DNA of 64,000 bases from Porpolomopsis calyptriformis (taxonomy: Eukaryota; Basidiomycota; Agaricomycetes; Agaricales; Hygrophoraceae): NCBI GenBank assembly GCA_951640195.1, contig OX621167.1:682001-746000 (forward strand), written 5' to 3'. Of this stretch, positions 54,701-64,000 are shown piece by piece. Under the pieces are notes generated by a model. The model worked only from the letters and a program-made list of their open reading frames with translations. It was not told where the DNA came from and searched no databases. Each line of letters begins with the position of its first letter. Position 1 is the first letter of the stretch. The translations under genes were made by a program, and so were the position numbers.

Positions 54701-56768
54701 TATCACATTCAACCTGGAGCTTGATCAGTTCCTCTCTGTCTCTAGTGAGAAAGGAAGTAGCTAAAACAGCAGTCTTCACATTCTTCCTTTTGATCATTTC
54801 TGAGAGTTTATCAGATATTTCCTTGGATGATCCCAGGACTTCTCTGACTTTCAGGGTAACTGATGTATTAAGAATCTGATTAACTACCTGGTTGTTACCA
54901 ATTGTAGAGGATATTTCTGATTGACGTACTGGAGATTTAGTAGAGACTTGGGGTGCTAATTCTGTGGTATCTTGGGGTAGGGGTGCAGTCTGTTTAGCTC
55001 TGGATTTTCTAGTTATATCCTTCATGTCAATATCTTTATTAATTTCTGTGGGAGGAATTCGTTTAACTCTAGCATCAACAGGTGTAGGCAGTGCCTTAAT
55101 AAAGTCTTTGTTGTGATGAGGCTTCAGTACCTCATCTGGGAGATGAGTTTGGAATCGTAAGGGGGCAGCTTTAGGTGTAGTGCTTGGGAATGGGTGAGAA
55201 CCTTGGGTAGCAGCTGTGCTTTCTTTCCCTTTAGTTCTGGACTTCATAGGGGGATAGACTCCATCAAATACTTCCTTCCTAGCTGTAGTAATCTTGTGAG
55301 GGACTCTGTCTGCTACCATGACTTGTACATCCTCATCCTGGACTTCTGGCTCATACTCAGTGGCTGGGATTACATATACACCTGAATCATCTTTGTCAAA
55401 CTCAGGTTCTGACAGGTAGTAATCTGAGCAATCACTTTGCAGAGTAAGGAAATGAGTCTGGATGGGTTTAGTCTTGTCTTGAGTGAGTCTTGCTACAGCT
55501 TGGATAAAGGTCTCTTCAGGGAGTCGACGAATAAAAGCACCATTCTTGAATACTAGCTTCCTATTTGCATCACGTATAAGTGTGCCTGAAGCAATGAGTT
55601 CATCAATCTTGGGACAACTAGACATTCCATGTCCTTTACTTCCACAACCATAACAGGTGATTGTGTCTCCAGTACTCCTAGGACTAGTATTGGATATAGG
55701 GAATGTGTTTGAAGAGGGAAGCATAGAAGATCTTGGTGAAGATACTCGAAGAGTAGGTGGTTTGATACACCTAGCAATATCAGGATCAAGTTTGAGGGCT
55801 TTATAGTAGGCAAGTCCATAGCGTAAATCATCTAGGGAGAGTTTTCCCATCTCTTTGACAAGAGATTCTACTTCATCTTGGACTGGAGTAGTAGACTTGC
55901 TAGATGCCTTCTTACCCTTGTGATCTTCTTTCTTCTGACTGGTCTTCTTCAAGGGTTTCTTGAGATCTTCATCATCAGAATCCCATCTGCTCTTATGGGA
56001 CTTCTTACCATTATTCTTCTTCTTCCTTCTAGGTCTCCTTTCGACTTCACTTTCTTCGTCAGATGATGAAGAGTTATCACTAGATGTGTCTGACTCTGTT
56101 TCATCATCCCTTCCAGGAATATCTGAGTCAGAGTCAGCTAGGTTGATATCAAACCGATTACGTTCAAATAACACTTCAGCTACTTTGATTACTTTCTTCA
56201 TAGGGAATGGGGAAGTAACATCCAGAGGGGTGGTTCCAGAAGCATTAATAAGTCTGGCTTCAATCACCTGTCTGAGAGTCTTGTTAATTCCATTCCAGAA
56301 ATAAGCAGCTTGTTCGTCTTCTGAGATTCTCTGCTTGGCTTGTAGCCATCCTGCAATAGTGATGAATCTTCTTTCATACTTCTTCCAACGTGTTAATGAA
56401 TGGATTTGCCTAGTCTTCCACTTACGAGTGAAAGAGAGGAGGTCTTTGACAATGTATCGAGTTTCCTTTAAGGCAGCATCATAGTACCTATTGAGATCAG
56501 CTTCCAGCTTGGGCCAATCATTGGTCCTATAGCTTTCAAGGGCTTCAATTAACTGGACTACTTTACTAGAACAGTAGTCAATGAGGTGTTCACCCTTCTC
56601 CACATCAGGTACATTGTAAACTTTACATAACTGATTAAAGTGTCTGAGGAAGCGCTTGATCTGTTCATGGCTTCCACTGAACTTAGATGGAGCAGACTTC
56701 TGTCCCAGAAGGGGCATCATGTCTGGGGTGCGTGTAAACTGAGATTGGACTTGAGACTGTCCAGACAT
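51708..56768 (-). CDS. gag: Element C gag-protease with long Pro-rich extension (1686 aa)
   Basis: Starts MSGQSQVQSQFTRTPDMMPL. Capsid-like region about residues 25-215 (KFSGSHEQIKRFLRHFNQLC, YFWNGINKTLRQVIEARLI). Acidic then Lys-rich low complexity (about 215-300). Zinc knuckle CYGCGSKGHGMSSC. Aspartic protease VSAIIDTGSQLNVVSKDAW with PFDLLLGRPWL. Then about 450 residues rich in Pro, Ser and Arg, encoded by unusually GC-rich DNA (52640-53560), and a compact C-terminal block (HFIDSAKVHLAFLAGIHKAL, SEEEAEFFLYSAAVFQAANR, LFNEGYFGSYFNTRDLQVYP). The frame stops before any RT. Confidence 0.88.
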   Translation of the reverse strand: MSGQSQVQSQFTRTPDMMPLLGQKSAPSKFSGSHEQIKRFLRHFNQLCKVYNVPDVEKGEHLIDYCSSKVVQLIEALESYRTNDWPKLEADLNRYYDAALKETRYIVKDLLSFTRKWKTRQIHSLTRWKKYERRFITIAGWLQAKQRISEDEQAAYFWNGINKTLRQVIEARLINASGTTPLDVTSPFPMKKVIKVAEVLFERNRFDINLADSDSDIPGRDDETESDTSSDNSSSSDEESEVERRPRRKKKNNGKKSHKSRWDSDDEDLKKPLKKTSQKKEDHKGKKASSKSTTPVQDEVESLVKEMGKLSLDDLRYGLAYYKALKLDPDIARCIKPPTLRVSSPRSSMLPSSNTFPISNTSPRSTGDTITCYGCGSKGHGMSSCPKIDELIASGTLIRDANRKLVFKNGAFIRRLPEETFIQAVARLTQDKTKPIQTHFLTLQSDCSDYYLSEPEFDKDDSGVYVIPATEYEPEVQDEDVQVMVADRVPHKITTARKEVFDGVYPPMKSRTKGKESTAATQGSHPFPSTTPKAAPLRFQTHLPDEVLKPHHNKDFIKALPTPVDARVKRIPPTEINKDIDMKDITRKSRAKQTAPLPQDTTELAPQVSTKSPVRQSEISSTIGNNQVVNQILNTSVTLKVREVLGSSKEISDKLSEMIKRKNVKTAVLATSFLTRDREELIKLQVECDKRPVSAIIDTGSQLNVVSKDAWKLILQRPRDLTKTLVMNDANGGVGTLAGLVSNVPLTCGGITTYANLFIGESVPFDLLLGRPWLRDNLVTIDERTEGTYLLFKHPKNPEAKYEIFVAPQVPSLGYHINPSPLVRPEVAVCAALTNTATGSSSSPAVDGPASSKLRSNLLPKASVPTVTSGPTENNKNSSSDVIYPIMSITNPPKNGLRDGGLLFFSAYLTELVTNNGNSIFKDATIVPNKHISPKFIPKRQSLPLKTMPHAQTTSQSAPYVHVTPFLPPPFSPNILPLPVHVDWGPLPHEGPDMFSLMTRAIAERIVHPTAPSATFMVVSPYAQRFPPQLDERGIPFEHGILLNATLAAITSDNPYAPPSVRVGQLYFKFYPNALAVGEVAPAAPPPSPGAGGSRVPTKPSPAWRSGPEVICEYPEEVNQMETDVPPVTRCVDAFHPPTRDPRTDPPGSSRYVPAPSSVDHDYEGDDANTEMSSPMEVERGWGDYPVDGQEPRVPPSPPPMVLLATSTRPPPPVRHPLPLRRPLSDAQSSLDAQRARTRDSASPPPPPPTSPFNAVGPAPATTTVHVPTRYPANDTPTSLVHSYGRTYVRPRAQSFPEWDHGAYDCPPAPALRYSPPPPIDTCDERPTARRTPLFLPSPPTSVSDDDGVYRPSRPSLDSPPYTPYSPTDVMYDSSVSLRERGDPFVNTSYDRYHEYVNGAGHHWDVRTESDASSDSDISSEDDVSFVYPSNTLSSLYMSDLSHNQETDICPPPLMKPMIFRDTPNTLTSLQSTHYPEQNLLNQLQAEPVLSSAEPIYILNITAKGEGLPLPTHPTMQSLIGPDHFIDSAKVHLAFLAGIHKALHTCIGHTATILNTPAWKTYVHTMPVSNPAHHYFLYHSQLFPHWRKEDSCTPYQMPWCPHPSPFVFPVEQERAGCNPLLSEEEAEFFLYSAAVFQAANRLLLADAINAVLNMEFRNPSLISDLFNEGYFGSYFNTRDLQVYPQD

Positions 56769-56880
56769 AGTAAGTGTTGAATACTAAGTTGGGAGTTATA
56801 TTGATGAGTGGGGTCTGAATAAGTTGGGGAGTGAGATTACAATCAATCACAAGCATCCCCTCGCGGTGGGCTCCAAATTA

Positions 56881-57913
56881 TATCAGGTGAAATATAAATA
56901 CTTCACTTCTAGAACTACTGGAGTTGTACGTTAATCAAGTAAGTCCTAGTTGTTCGGGGGAGATGTGAATTGATTGAGTAATGGACACTTCCTCCTTTGA
57001 TGGGGCTTAAGTAATCCTTGGCTAGGATGTACAGATGAGCAGGCTATCCAAACCTAATGGATAGTATTGACTGGGAGAGCAAGAATGAAGTCAACGGCTG
57101 ACTTAGAAGAATACGTATCACAGTGAGGTCTCTCTCCAATAAGGACTGAGACTTAGAGAATGTGATGAATAAGCAGGGGCTGAAGTAAGATAAGATAGTC
57201 CTCGGTGGCTATCTTCAACTTACAGAAATACGTCAAGGGGTGATTCCTAAGTTGGTTCTTAACGTAAGAAGGCTTAGGCGAAATCACACAGGGTATAAGC
57301 TTAATAGACTAGACTAGATTGGATGTATTGACTACAGACAAGTAGTATCAATAAGAGGTAGTACTAGGTACTGAGTACTAGGGGTGAGTTCAAGGGAAAG
57401 GGGAGAGTGGGGGAGGGGGGGGATAAAGTGGGGTAAAAGTGAACTGGAAGTGAACTTAACTCCTCACTGGTGAAAAGGGGGCCCTTTATATATGTTTGAG
57501 AACAATGGGCAGTGAGAACAATAGGAAATAAGAACAATGGATAAAAGAACAATGAGGAGTTTGAATTGTGACTCACTATGAGTCAGACAATGAGGAGAAC
57601 AATGGAGGAGATTAATATGAGTCATAGTGACTCAGAGAACAATGGAGTGATGACAGAACAATAGAAAAATGGGATATGAGTCATTCTGACTCAGAGAATA
57701 ATGGGGAAGAATGCTATTGTCCATGATAAGATAGCATAAGTAAAGATAGTGGTGTATCTTATCTGAGATAAGATAATGTGTGAGGGACAGTGATATCTTA
57801 TCTAAGATAAGATAAGATAAGATAAGATAAAGGATATTTGAGCTATGGATGCTACTTGCTGAATGCATGATCTTTGGTTAAGTTTGATACCAAATCAGTT
57901 TGGGATCATGACA
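56881..57913 (-). repeat. 5' LTR of element C
   Basis: 1033 bp, no difference to 47014-48046 seen by eye. Three bases inside the element lies TTGGAGCCCACCGCGAGG (minus strand), a candidate tRNA-type primer site, unassigned. Confidence 0.9.
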
Positions 57914-57929
57914 AAGGAAGTCTGATTCT

Positions 57930-58329
57930 TGTTATAAACCGGTAGTTCGGAACACGTTTTACTTCGGGTGTTCTGTCCCAAGAGATATAGGGTATGGTTC
58001 CAAGTCCTTGTTATGAGTAGCTAACGAGGAATCAGACTTAAGGTCTGATATGTACAAGAGGTACTCCTTATATACTGACTACTTATCTATGTGAGTCAGT
58101 GTGGCATAACATGAGGTAGAGATAAGAATGAGTCATCGTGATCGATGACGAATCATAAGGGGTTGAAACGTAACGGAAATGAAGGTATCTGCATATGGAT
58201 AAAGTGATGGGGAATCCTGAAGAAAGGCAATGGGGAATCCCAATGAAAGAATGTGGGGATTCCCAAGATAAGATACAGGTTTTGCATATGATAAGATAAA
58301 GGAAAGAAAAGAAAATTACAACCGTGACA
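57930..58329 (-). repeat. 5' LTR of gypsy A2
   Basis: 400 bp family-A LTR on the minus strand. The self-priming site lies next to it at 57914-57929. Confidence 0.9.
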
Positions 58330-58334
58330 GTTTT

Positions 58335-61300
58335 ATCATCTATGGTTGCACTGGTGGCAACTGCTTCATCTCGGAGCTCGCATATACGTGTTATGTGGGT
58401 GTGCATGTCATTTTCATGCCTGCCACTCTACCCTAGGCACACCAAAGGAGGACACCAACAATGACATCAAACTACACACTGGAGGGAGACCCTGGAGAGG
58501 GAGAGGGAGAGGGAGAGGAGGTACAAGACCCCAAGAACCCTGAAACAAATGATCTACAACCAGCTCCGACACATGCTACAACTGTGGAAAAAGAGGACAC
58601 TATGCCGCTGAATGCAGACCAAGACCCCAACGCAACAAATATCATGCCAACCTAGCCAATGAGGAATCAGAATCAAGTATAACACTAATAGCAAACCATG
58701 AAGCACTCACCGGTACCAAAGACACTGATGGATGGGTCATCGACACTGGAGCAACAACCCATATGTCCCACGATGCCAAAGACTTCACCCAGTACTCCCC
58801 ATCCCCATCCACCATCAGCACCACCAAGCAAGGCAAGCAACTACAAGCCTCCAGACTTGGAACAATATCAATCCACTGCAAATACAGCAACACTACCATG
58901 AAATTATCCCTACAAGACTCACTACTCATGCCTGGCATATCCCACAACCTCCTTAGCATCTGAAAGTTTGATGAAGCCAGTGGAACCATAGTCTTTGGGA
59001 ATGGCCACATCACATTCTACCAAGACCTGCCAAAAGCAATAGTTGCCCTACTAGCAAAACCATTTGCAAGTGGAAAGCGAGAACGAAACCTGTACTGGCT
59101 AAACCTAGGACAAGCACCAAAACGATACTCACAAACTGCCGCCATCACCTATGAAACCCTCAACCACAAACTCTGGCACTACCAATATAGCCACCTACAT
59201 GAAGACGCAATCAACAAACTGATCACTGAAGAACTAGTTAGAGGACTCACCATTAACTCACCAGAACCACTACCTGCATGCGCCAACTGCCAGCATGGCA
59301 AACAAATGATCAAACCCTTCCCACAAAACTCCAAATAACAATTATTACAAATACTCAACCTCATCTATTCAGACCTCTGCAGCCCCTTCATGATCAAAGG
59401 CCTAAAAGGAGAAAGATTTTTCATATCATTCACTAACAACTACTCCCGATACACCTGGATCAGCTGCATAAAACTCAAGAGCAAAGTCCTGACTGAATTC
59501 AAACAGCTTAAGGCACTAGTCAAAAATGAGACAGGGAGGAAGATAAGAAGTATACGCACTGACAACAGGGGAGAATACATGAACAATGAAATGGAACGAT
59601 ACCTCCAAGACAATGGGATATGTCACCAAACCACAGCCCCATACTCACCAGCCCAAAACAGAGTAGCTGAACGTCTCAATTGCACACTCATTGAAGGCAC
59701 GCGCACAATCCTGCATGAAACCCAAATACCATGTCAACTATGGCTCGAACTCATAAAGATGATCACCCACCTCAAGAACCGAGCACCCATGAAAGCCTTA
59801 GAAGGCAAAACCCCTTATGAAGCATGGAGCAGCAGAAAACCAACAGTATTATACCTCAGAGTGATCAGATGTAGAGCACTCGCCCACATCCCTGAAGAAA
59901 AATGAGACAAACTCTAATCGAAATTGCTGGAATGCATAATGATCGGGTATAATGAGAACAGCAAGTCTTACCGACTGTACTGCCCCTCCTCATCCTGAAT
60001 AGTCAAGACCCAAAACATCGTATTCTTCAAGAACGACCTGCCACTAACCCAACCAACCACTGCAACCGACAAGGAAGAAGACAAACAACCAAATACACCT
60101 AGCGTGCACCAACCCATTGCCACCCAACCAGTACCACCACAGTCAACCCCAGAACCCAGGCCCACTATCCAACTCCCACCCAAACCACCAACTAAACCAC
60201 AACCACCTGAACCCCAAAGAAGCGAATGCCTGAGATCCCAGAACCTAACTCCCAGTGAAATCGAAAGGGAAATTGGCACCAACCCAGACCAAGCTCATCT
60301 CACCCTCTTTACCTGTAAGAGTTCTTGATCTTGCAGTGCTCACAACCAGCTGGATATAACCAATATCTATTGGATATGTCCCAAGCATTCCAAGATGCCA
60401 TAGAAGGGAAAGACGCTGAAGACTGGATCAAAGCCATGGAATATGAAATTGGGGTACTAGACAAAAACCAAACCTGGGAGCTAGCCGACCTCCCAGATGA
60501 TTGCCAACCAATAGGCTCCAAATGGACCTACCAACACAAATACAACAAAGACGGCAAAATCATGAACCACTGAGCCTGACTCATCACCCAGGGTTCTCCC
60601 AACAACCTGGCATTGACTTCAATGAAACCCACACACCTGTAGCAAGATTCAAGTTATTCCAAATTATCCTTGCACTTACTGCACATGAAGACTGGGACCT
60701 GGAACAGATGGACGTAAAGTCAGCATACCTGAATGGCCAACTCGAAGAAGAGATATACATGCGCCAACCCAAAGGATTCGAAATCCCAGGCAAAGAACAC
60801 ATGGTGCTCCGCCTCTGCAAGTCAATCTATGGACTCAAACAATCCGGACGAGTATGGAACAAGATCCTCAATCGCGAACTCATTGGACTTGAGTTCACCC
60901 CATGCAAGGCAGACCCCTGCATGTATGTACAGACTAACGGCAACAAGAAGTCTATCATCATTGTCCATGTAGATGATATACTCCTAGCATCAATGAAAGG
61001 GAATCAGATGAAATGAATGAAGGAAGACCTTCACTCACTACCTTTCAAGTTCTCGGAACTCGGCGAACCCAGCAACATGCTCAGTGTTACCATCTCCCGC
61101 AACTGACTAGCTCGAACCATCACCCTATTGCAAAATGTCTACCTAAACAAGGTCCTCGCATGCTTCAAAATGACTGATGCTAATCCCACTACAACCCCAC
61201 TCGACCCATCAGTCCAACTGATGAAGGAGCAATGTCTATCAACCCTGGAAGAGGAAAAGGAAATGGCAGACGTACTGTATGCTACCGCCATCGGAGCACT

Positions 61301-61973
61301 CATGTATGCAGCCCTCACAACCCAACCAGACCTCGCCTTCGCCGTCCAACACCTATCACAATTCTCTGTGAACCCAGGACCTGCCCACTGGACAGCAGTA
61401 AAACGTGTCTTCAGATACATCAAACACTCAAGCAACCTGGCCCTCACCTATCGAGGATCCAACAAACCAAGCCCCAAACTTGTCAGATACTCAGATGCTG
61501 ACTGAGGATCCAACACTGCTGACTGATGATCTACCTCTGGATTCATGTACACCCTTTCTAATGCAGCAGTAACTTGGAGTTTGAAAAAGCAGCCCACCGT
61601 GGCCTTATCCACCACAGAGGCCAAGTACATGGCCACTGCGCATGCAGCAAAAGAAGCCATTTGGCTTCAGTTACTACTTCTGGAACTCAGATACCCTATC
61701 GCGGAGTCAACACCTATCCACTGTGATAACCTCAGAACTGTCACACTCACCAAAGACCACACCTTCCATGCCCACTCGAAACACATTGACATCCAGCATC
61801 ACTTCGTCAGGGAAAGAGTTGAAACTGGGGAAATCACTATTCCCCACATCCCCACAAATGAAAACACAGCGGATGTCCTTATGAAAGGCCTCGCAAAGCT
61901 GAAACTCGACATCTTCATCCCTGTGCTCAGATTATATCCAGATTATGGGGGAGTGTCAGTGGATAACCCAGAT
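58335..61973 (+). pseudogene. pol: copia E1 gag end and pol, many stops
   Basis: 58335-58430 belongs to the inverted gag piece. Then a Gly/Arg-rich tract (GRGRGRG), zinc knuckle CYNCGKRGHYAAEC, protease DGWVIDTGATTHMS, integrase zinc region (HKLWHYQYSHLHEDAINKL, CANCQHGKQ), core IYSDLCSPF, TDNRGEYMNNEME, SPAQNRVAERLN, RT ITQGFSQQPGIDFNETHTPV, MDVKSAYLNGQLEEEIYMRQ, IIIVHVDDILLAS, and RNase H LSTTEAKYMATAHAAKEAIW. Stops interrupt it in at least ten places, for example TGA within DAD-stop-GSNTAD-stop-RSTSG where Trp and Arg are expected. Confidence 0.88.
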
Positions 61974-62059
61974 ATTACATAATTCGCATGTACATACTGT
62001 ATTCATACTTGTAGTTACCTCAGCGCTTTTACTGCCTCAACACAAGGTATAAACTAACA
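61954..62059 (+). repeat. 3' LTR of copia E1
   Basis: 106-bp direct copy of 30694-30799 with scattered substitutions, followed by the target duplication CTATT. Confidence 0.88.
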
Positions 62060-62064
62060 CTATT

Positions 62065-62401
62065 GACTCCCCAGCTGGGCTGGCTCCTTAAGCCCACTAA
62101 CATCATCAACCCCACAGCAATCCTATGTGAGTCCTTCACCACCACCCTTGGCATTATCATCTATACTGAAGACACACTATAGGCTGAAGGTAAAAGACAG
62201 GGGTAAAATAACACACAGGGTGATATCGGAGTCACCCTCAGGTTTTGTACATACATGTAACAGACATTACTGTTACAGTGTGTATATTAGGGATGTAGTC
62301 CTTATATATTGGTGTTTGTACCAGAGAGTAGTATATAGGCAGTATTTACCCTTATTTAGGTAGTTCTTTTTATATCTTGCCACCGCTCATACTAGGTTTA
62401 C
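62065..62401. other. Spacer right of copia E1
   Basis: No gene seen. AT-rich with TATATAT-like runs near 62305-62330. Probably older repeat-derived or intergenic DNA. Confidence 0.3.
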
Positions 62402-62466
62402 ACATATCCAATAGATATTGGTTGTATCCAGCTGGTTGTGAGCACTGCAAGATCAAGAACTCTTAC
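62402..62466 (-). repeat. Inverted 65-bp copia fragment
   Basis: Reverse complement of copia E1 60310-60372 (AAGAGTTCTTGATCTTGCAG and following), placed directly before the second copia remnant. Confidence 0.65.
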
Positions 62467-62650
62467 AACTTAGGAGATTGTCAACCTACCTCCTGTAATC
62501 CCATGTTCTGAAGTATTGAAGGAGAAACAGAATACAGATAATGTTGTGGATACACATCAGGTTCGCATAGTTGCTGGTGGACACTGCCAAACATATGGTG
62601 TGAATTACATGGAAACCTTCTTGTCAGCTGCAAAGATGCCATCTGTCCAA

Positions 62651-63451
62651 GTCATTGTTATAAACTGGTTGTTCAGAACACATTTTACTTTGGGTGTTCT
62701 GTCCCAAGAGGTAAGGTATGGTTCTAAGTCCTTGTTATGAGTAGCTAACAAGGAATCAGACTTAAGGTCTGATACATACAAGAGGTACTCTTTATATACT
62801 AACTACTTATCAGTGTGAGTCAGTGTGACATAACATGTGTTAGAGATAAGAATGAGTCATTGTGATCAATGATGATGTTAGGTGCGAAGCAGGACTCAGG
62901 TCTTCACTCTGGGAGGTCCAATGTGGGTCTTAGCTGATGCAAACAAGAAGTTGGCAAGTCCAAGTTGTGGTTCAACCTAGAGAAGTACAAGCAATTCTGA
63001 GCTGCCTATATTTACCCTAGCTGAGTCCGAAAATGTGATTATGTAATCAATCCATGGAACGATTGTGTAAGCAATGATTAAGTGTAAAAGATAAGATAAG
63101 AAAGATAAGAAGGAGTGACAAATGTCACACTTGTGACCGTGACTCGACCGGTCGGGTAACGGTCACGTTGTGACAGCGTGACAATCGCAGCATCGAAAAT
63201 GATAGTAAAGAGAACTGGCACATAGAAAGGAAATAATAACCAAAAAAGAGACTCATTGTAACAGACGAATTATAAGGGGATGAAATGAAGATGGAAATAA
63301 AGTAAGTCTGCATATGGTTAAAGTAATGGGGAATCCCAAAGAAAGGTTATGGGGAATCCCAAAGAGAAGTTGTGGGGAATCCCAAGATACAATAAAGGTT
63401 TACATGGAGGTAGCAAAAGAGAAAATGAAAAATTACATCCGTGACAGTCAT
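62651..63451 (-). mobile_element. Family-A solo LTR with a 0.38-kb extra segment
   Basis: 62656-63446, TGTTATAAAC ... CGTGACA on the plus strand, flanked by GTCAT (62651-62655 and 63447-63451) inside the copia RT. The family LTR is 400 bp; here about 380 bp of unrelated DNA sits between 62872 and about 63250. Confidence 0.75.
63133..63166. repeat. Nested palindrome
   Basis: GTGACCGT (63133-63140) pairs with ACGGTCAC (63159-63166) and encloses the 10-bp palindrome CGACCGGTCG (63145-63154). Lies in the extra segment of the solo LTR. Confidence 0.8.
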
Positions 63452-64000
63452 TCTCTCTTTAGCTGCTCAACTTGACTAGGAAATCCACCAGGTAGATATC
63501 AAGAGTGCTTACCTCAATGCCCCACTGAAGGAGGAGGTCTATATGTGGCCTCTGAAAGGAGTTCTGAAACCCAGAGAGGAAGGGAAGGTCTGCCATCTGC
63601 TGAAAGCAATGTATGGACTAAAATAGTATGAAACACTTTCTGCAGTATTCTACAAGCTTGGATACCAATGATCAAGCATGGACTACTCCATATTCTTCAA
63701 ATGCAATACCCACAAATCTGTTATTATTGCTGTAGCCACAGATGACATGGCTATTGCTGGGTCATCTATTCAAGCTGTAAATGGATTCAAATGAGGGCTT
63801 CAAACCCACTTCGAGATTGTGGATATGGGAGATATCCACTGGTTCCTAGGATTCAAGATAAGAAGGGACAGAGTGACAAGGACTATCTCTATCAACCAAC
63901 AAGCCTATATAGAGGCAATAGCAACAAGGCTCGGAGTATCGGATGCCAAACCTGTAAATCTCCCAGTGCAGCCTGGTCAGGTGCTATCTGGAGATCAATC

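Larger units (their letters stand above)
47010..57917 (-). mobile_element. Element C: large LTR element, chimeric, lacks RT, LTRs identical by eye
   Basis: Body 47014-57913 with 1033-bp LTRs, flanked by AAGG (47010-47013 and 57914-57917), inserted in the leader of A2. Sense order on the minus strand: LTR, gag-protease (56768 to 51708), a 1.2-kb fragment of a gypsy-B-like element, integrase C-terminal half, two accessory frames, LTR. RT, RNase H and the integrase catalytic core are missing. Identical LTRs mean the chimeric RNA was copied recently with enzymes supplied in trans. Confidence 0.88.
31594..58334 (-). mobile_element. Ty3/gypsy chromovirus A2, interrupted by elements B, D and C
   Basis: Minus-strand sister of A1. 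LTRs 31599-31998 (3') and 57930-58329 (5'), both 400 bp, flanked by GTTTT (31594-31598 and 58330-58334). Removing the three insertions leaves about 7.4 kb. gag and pol carry several stops. It is about 0.55 kb longer than A1 because of an extra stretch in the accessory frame. Confidence 0.9.
30689..62064 (+). mobile_element. Ty1/copia element E1, decayed, host of a 27-kb nest
   Basis: 106-bp LTRs at 30694-30799 and 61954-62059, flanked by 5-bp duplication CTATT (30689-30693 and 62060-62064). A purine tract ATTATGGGGGAG precedes the 3' LTR. gag starts at 30864; protease, integrase, RT and RNase H follow at 58.5-61.97 kb. Interrupted at 31258-31558 by a small element and at 31594-58334 by gypsy A2. 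Coding frames hold many stops, several of them TGA where Trp or Arg is expected. Confidence 0.88.
62467..64000 (+). pseudogene. Second Ty1/copia RT remnant, runs off the window
   Basis: RT start THQVRIVAGGHCQTYGVNYM, ETFLSAAKMPSVQVIV, then after the LTR insertion QVDIKSAYLNAPLKEEVYMW, HLLKAMYGLK-stop, SSMDYSIFFKCNTHKSVIIA and GDIHWFLGFKIRRDRVTRTI. The catalytic Y-V-D-D is replaced by VATDDMAI. Stops include TAG and TGA at expected Gln, Trp or Arg codons. Confidence 0.8.

Noticed and set aside
60316..60337. GTAAGA...GCAG in copia E1 as a spliceosomal intron
   Set aside because: Only about 22 nt, too short to splice; a frameshift in a decayed element is more likely.

Overview
This window looks like a gene-rich stretch of a filamentous basidiomycete (Agaricomycetes) chromosome that has been invaded by LTR retrotransposons. 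Evidence: short spliceosomal introns of about 45-60 bp in nearly every host gene, a divergent intron-bearing H4/H3 pair, a fungal Nup85, an F-BAR/RhoGAP of the Rgd1 type, a class I sirtuin, a STAND ATPase with kinesin-light-chain-type TPRs, and Ty3/gypsy chromoviruses whose integrases end in a chromodomain. The gene style recalls Rhizoctonia/Ceratobasidium-like fungi, but that is an impression and no search was run.

Layout. 1-16.1 kb is host DNA: histone H3 copy 1 (-), NUP85 (+), a small Cys-rich protein (+), an RGD1-like RhoGAP (+), H4 (-) / H3 copy 2 (+), a STAND-TPR protein (+) and SIR2 (-). 16.13-24.30 kb is a three-level transposon nest: a roughly 1.05 kb non-autonomous LTR element (203 bp LTRs, TSD GATGC) holds a solo LTR of its own family (TSD ATTCA), which holds a full-length 6.9 kb gypsy element A1 (400 bp LTRs, TSD GAACA). 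24.3-30.7 kb is host DNA again: a C-terminally membrane-anchored hypothetical protein, an F-box/LRR-like hypothetical protein and an AAA-ATPase-like/PD-(D/E)XK protein. 30.69-62.06 kb is one decayed Ty1/copia element (106 bp LTRs, TSD CTATT). It is filled by a deleted copy of the small non-autonomous element (TSD CCAGG) and by gypsy A2 (minus, TSD GTTTT). A2 was hit in turn by gypsy B (6.7 kb, identical 368 bp LTRs, TSD CATTG), by a 1.7 kb TG...CA element D (TSD GTTGG) and by a 10.9 kb element C (identical 1033 bp LTRs, TSD AAGG). 62.4-64 kb is a second broken copia interrupted by a family-A LTR.

Most striking result. Gypsy B encodes, between its chromodomain-integrase and its 3' LTR, a 192-residue accessory protein whose N-terminus carries QTARKSTGG, identical to histone H3 residues 5-13 around lysine 9. 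The integrase chromodomain of the same element keeps the three aromatic positions used by HP1 to read methylated H3K9. A diverged copy of this accessory gene is intact inside chimeric element C, and across the 13-codon mimic block the copies differ at five sites, all synonymous. I infer a retrotransposon-encoded H3K9 mimic kept by selection. Families A and B also show an 11-nt self-priming primer site that covaries with the predicted RNA 5' end (Tf1-like), a covarying hairpin 17-18 nt before the 3' LTR, and a -1 gag/pol frameshift at the gag stop codon.

How the parts fit. The host genes are mostly chromatin, nuclear-pore, signalling and self/non-self recognition genes with no operon-like logic. 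The elements carry nearly all the structural novelty. Gene models of spliced genes were read by eye; splice sites given explicitly were checked for frame, the others are approximate.
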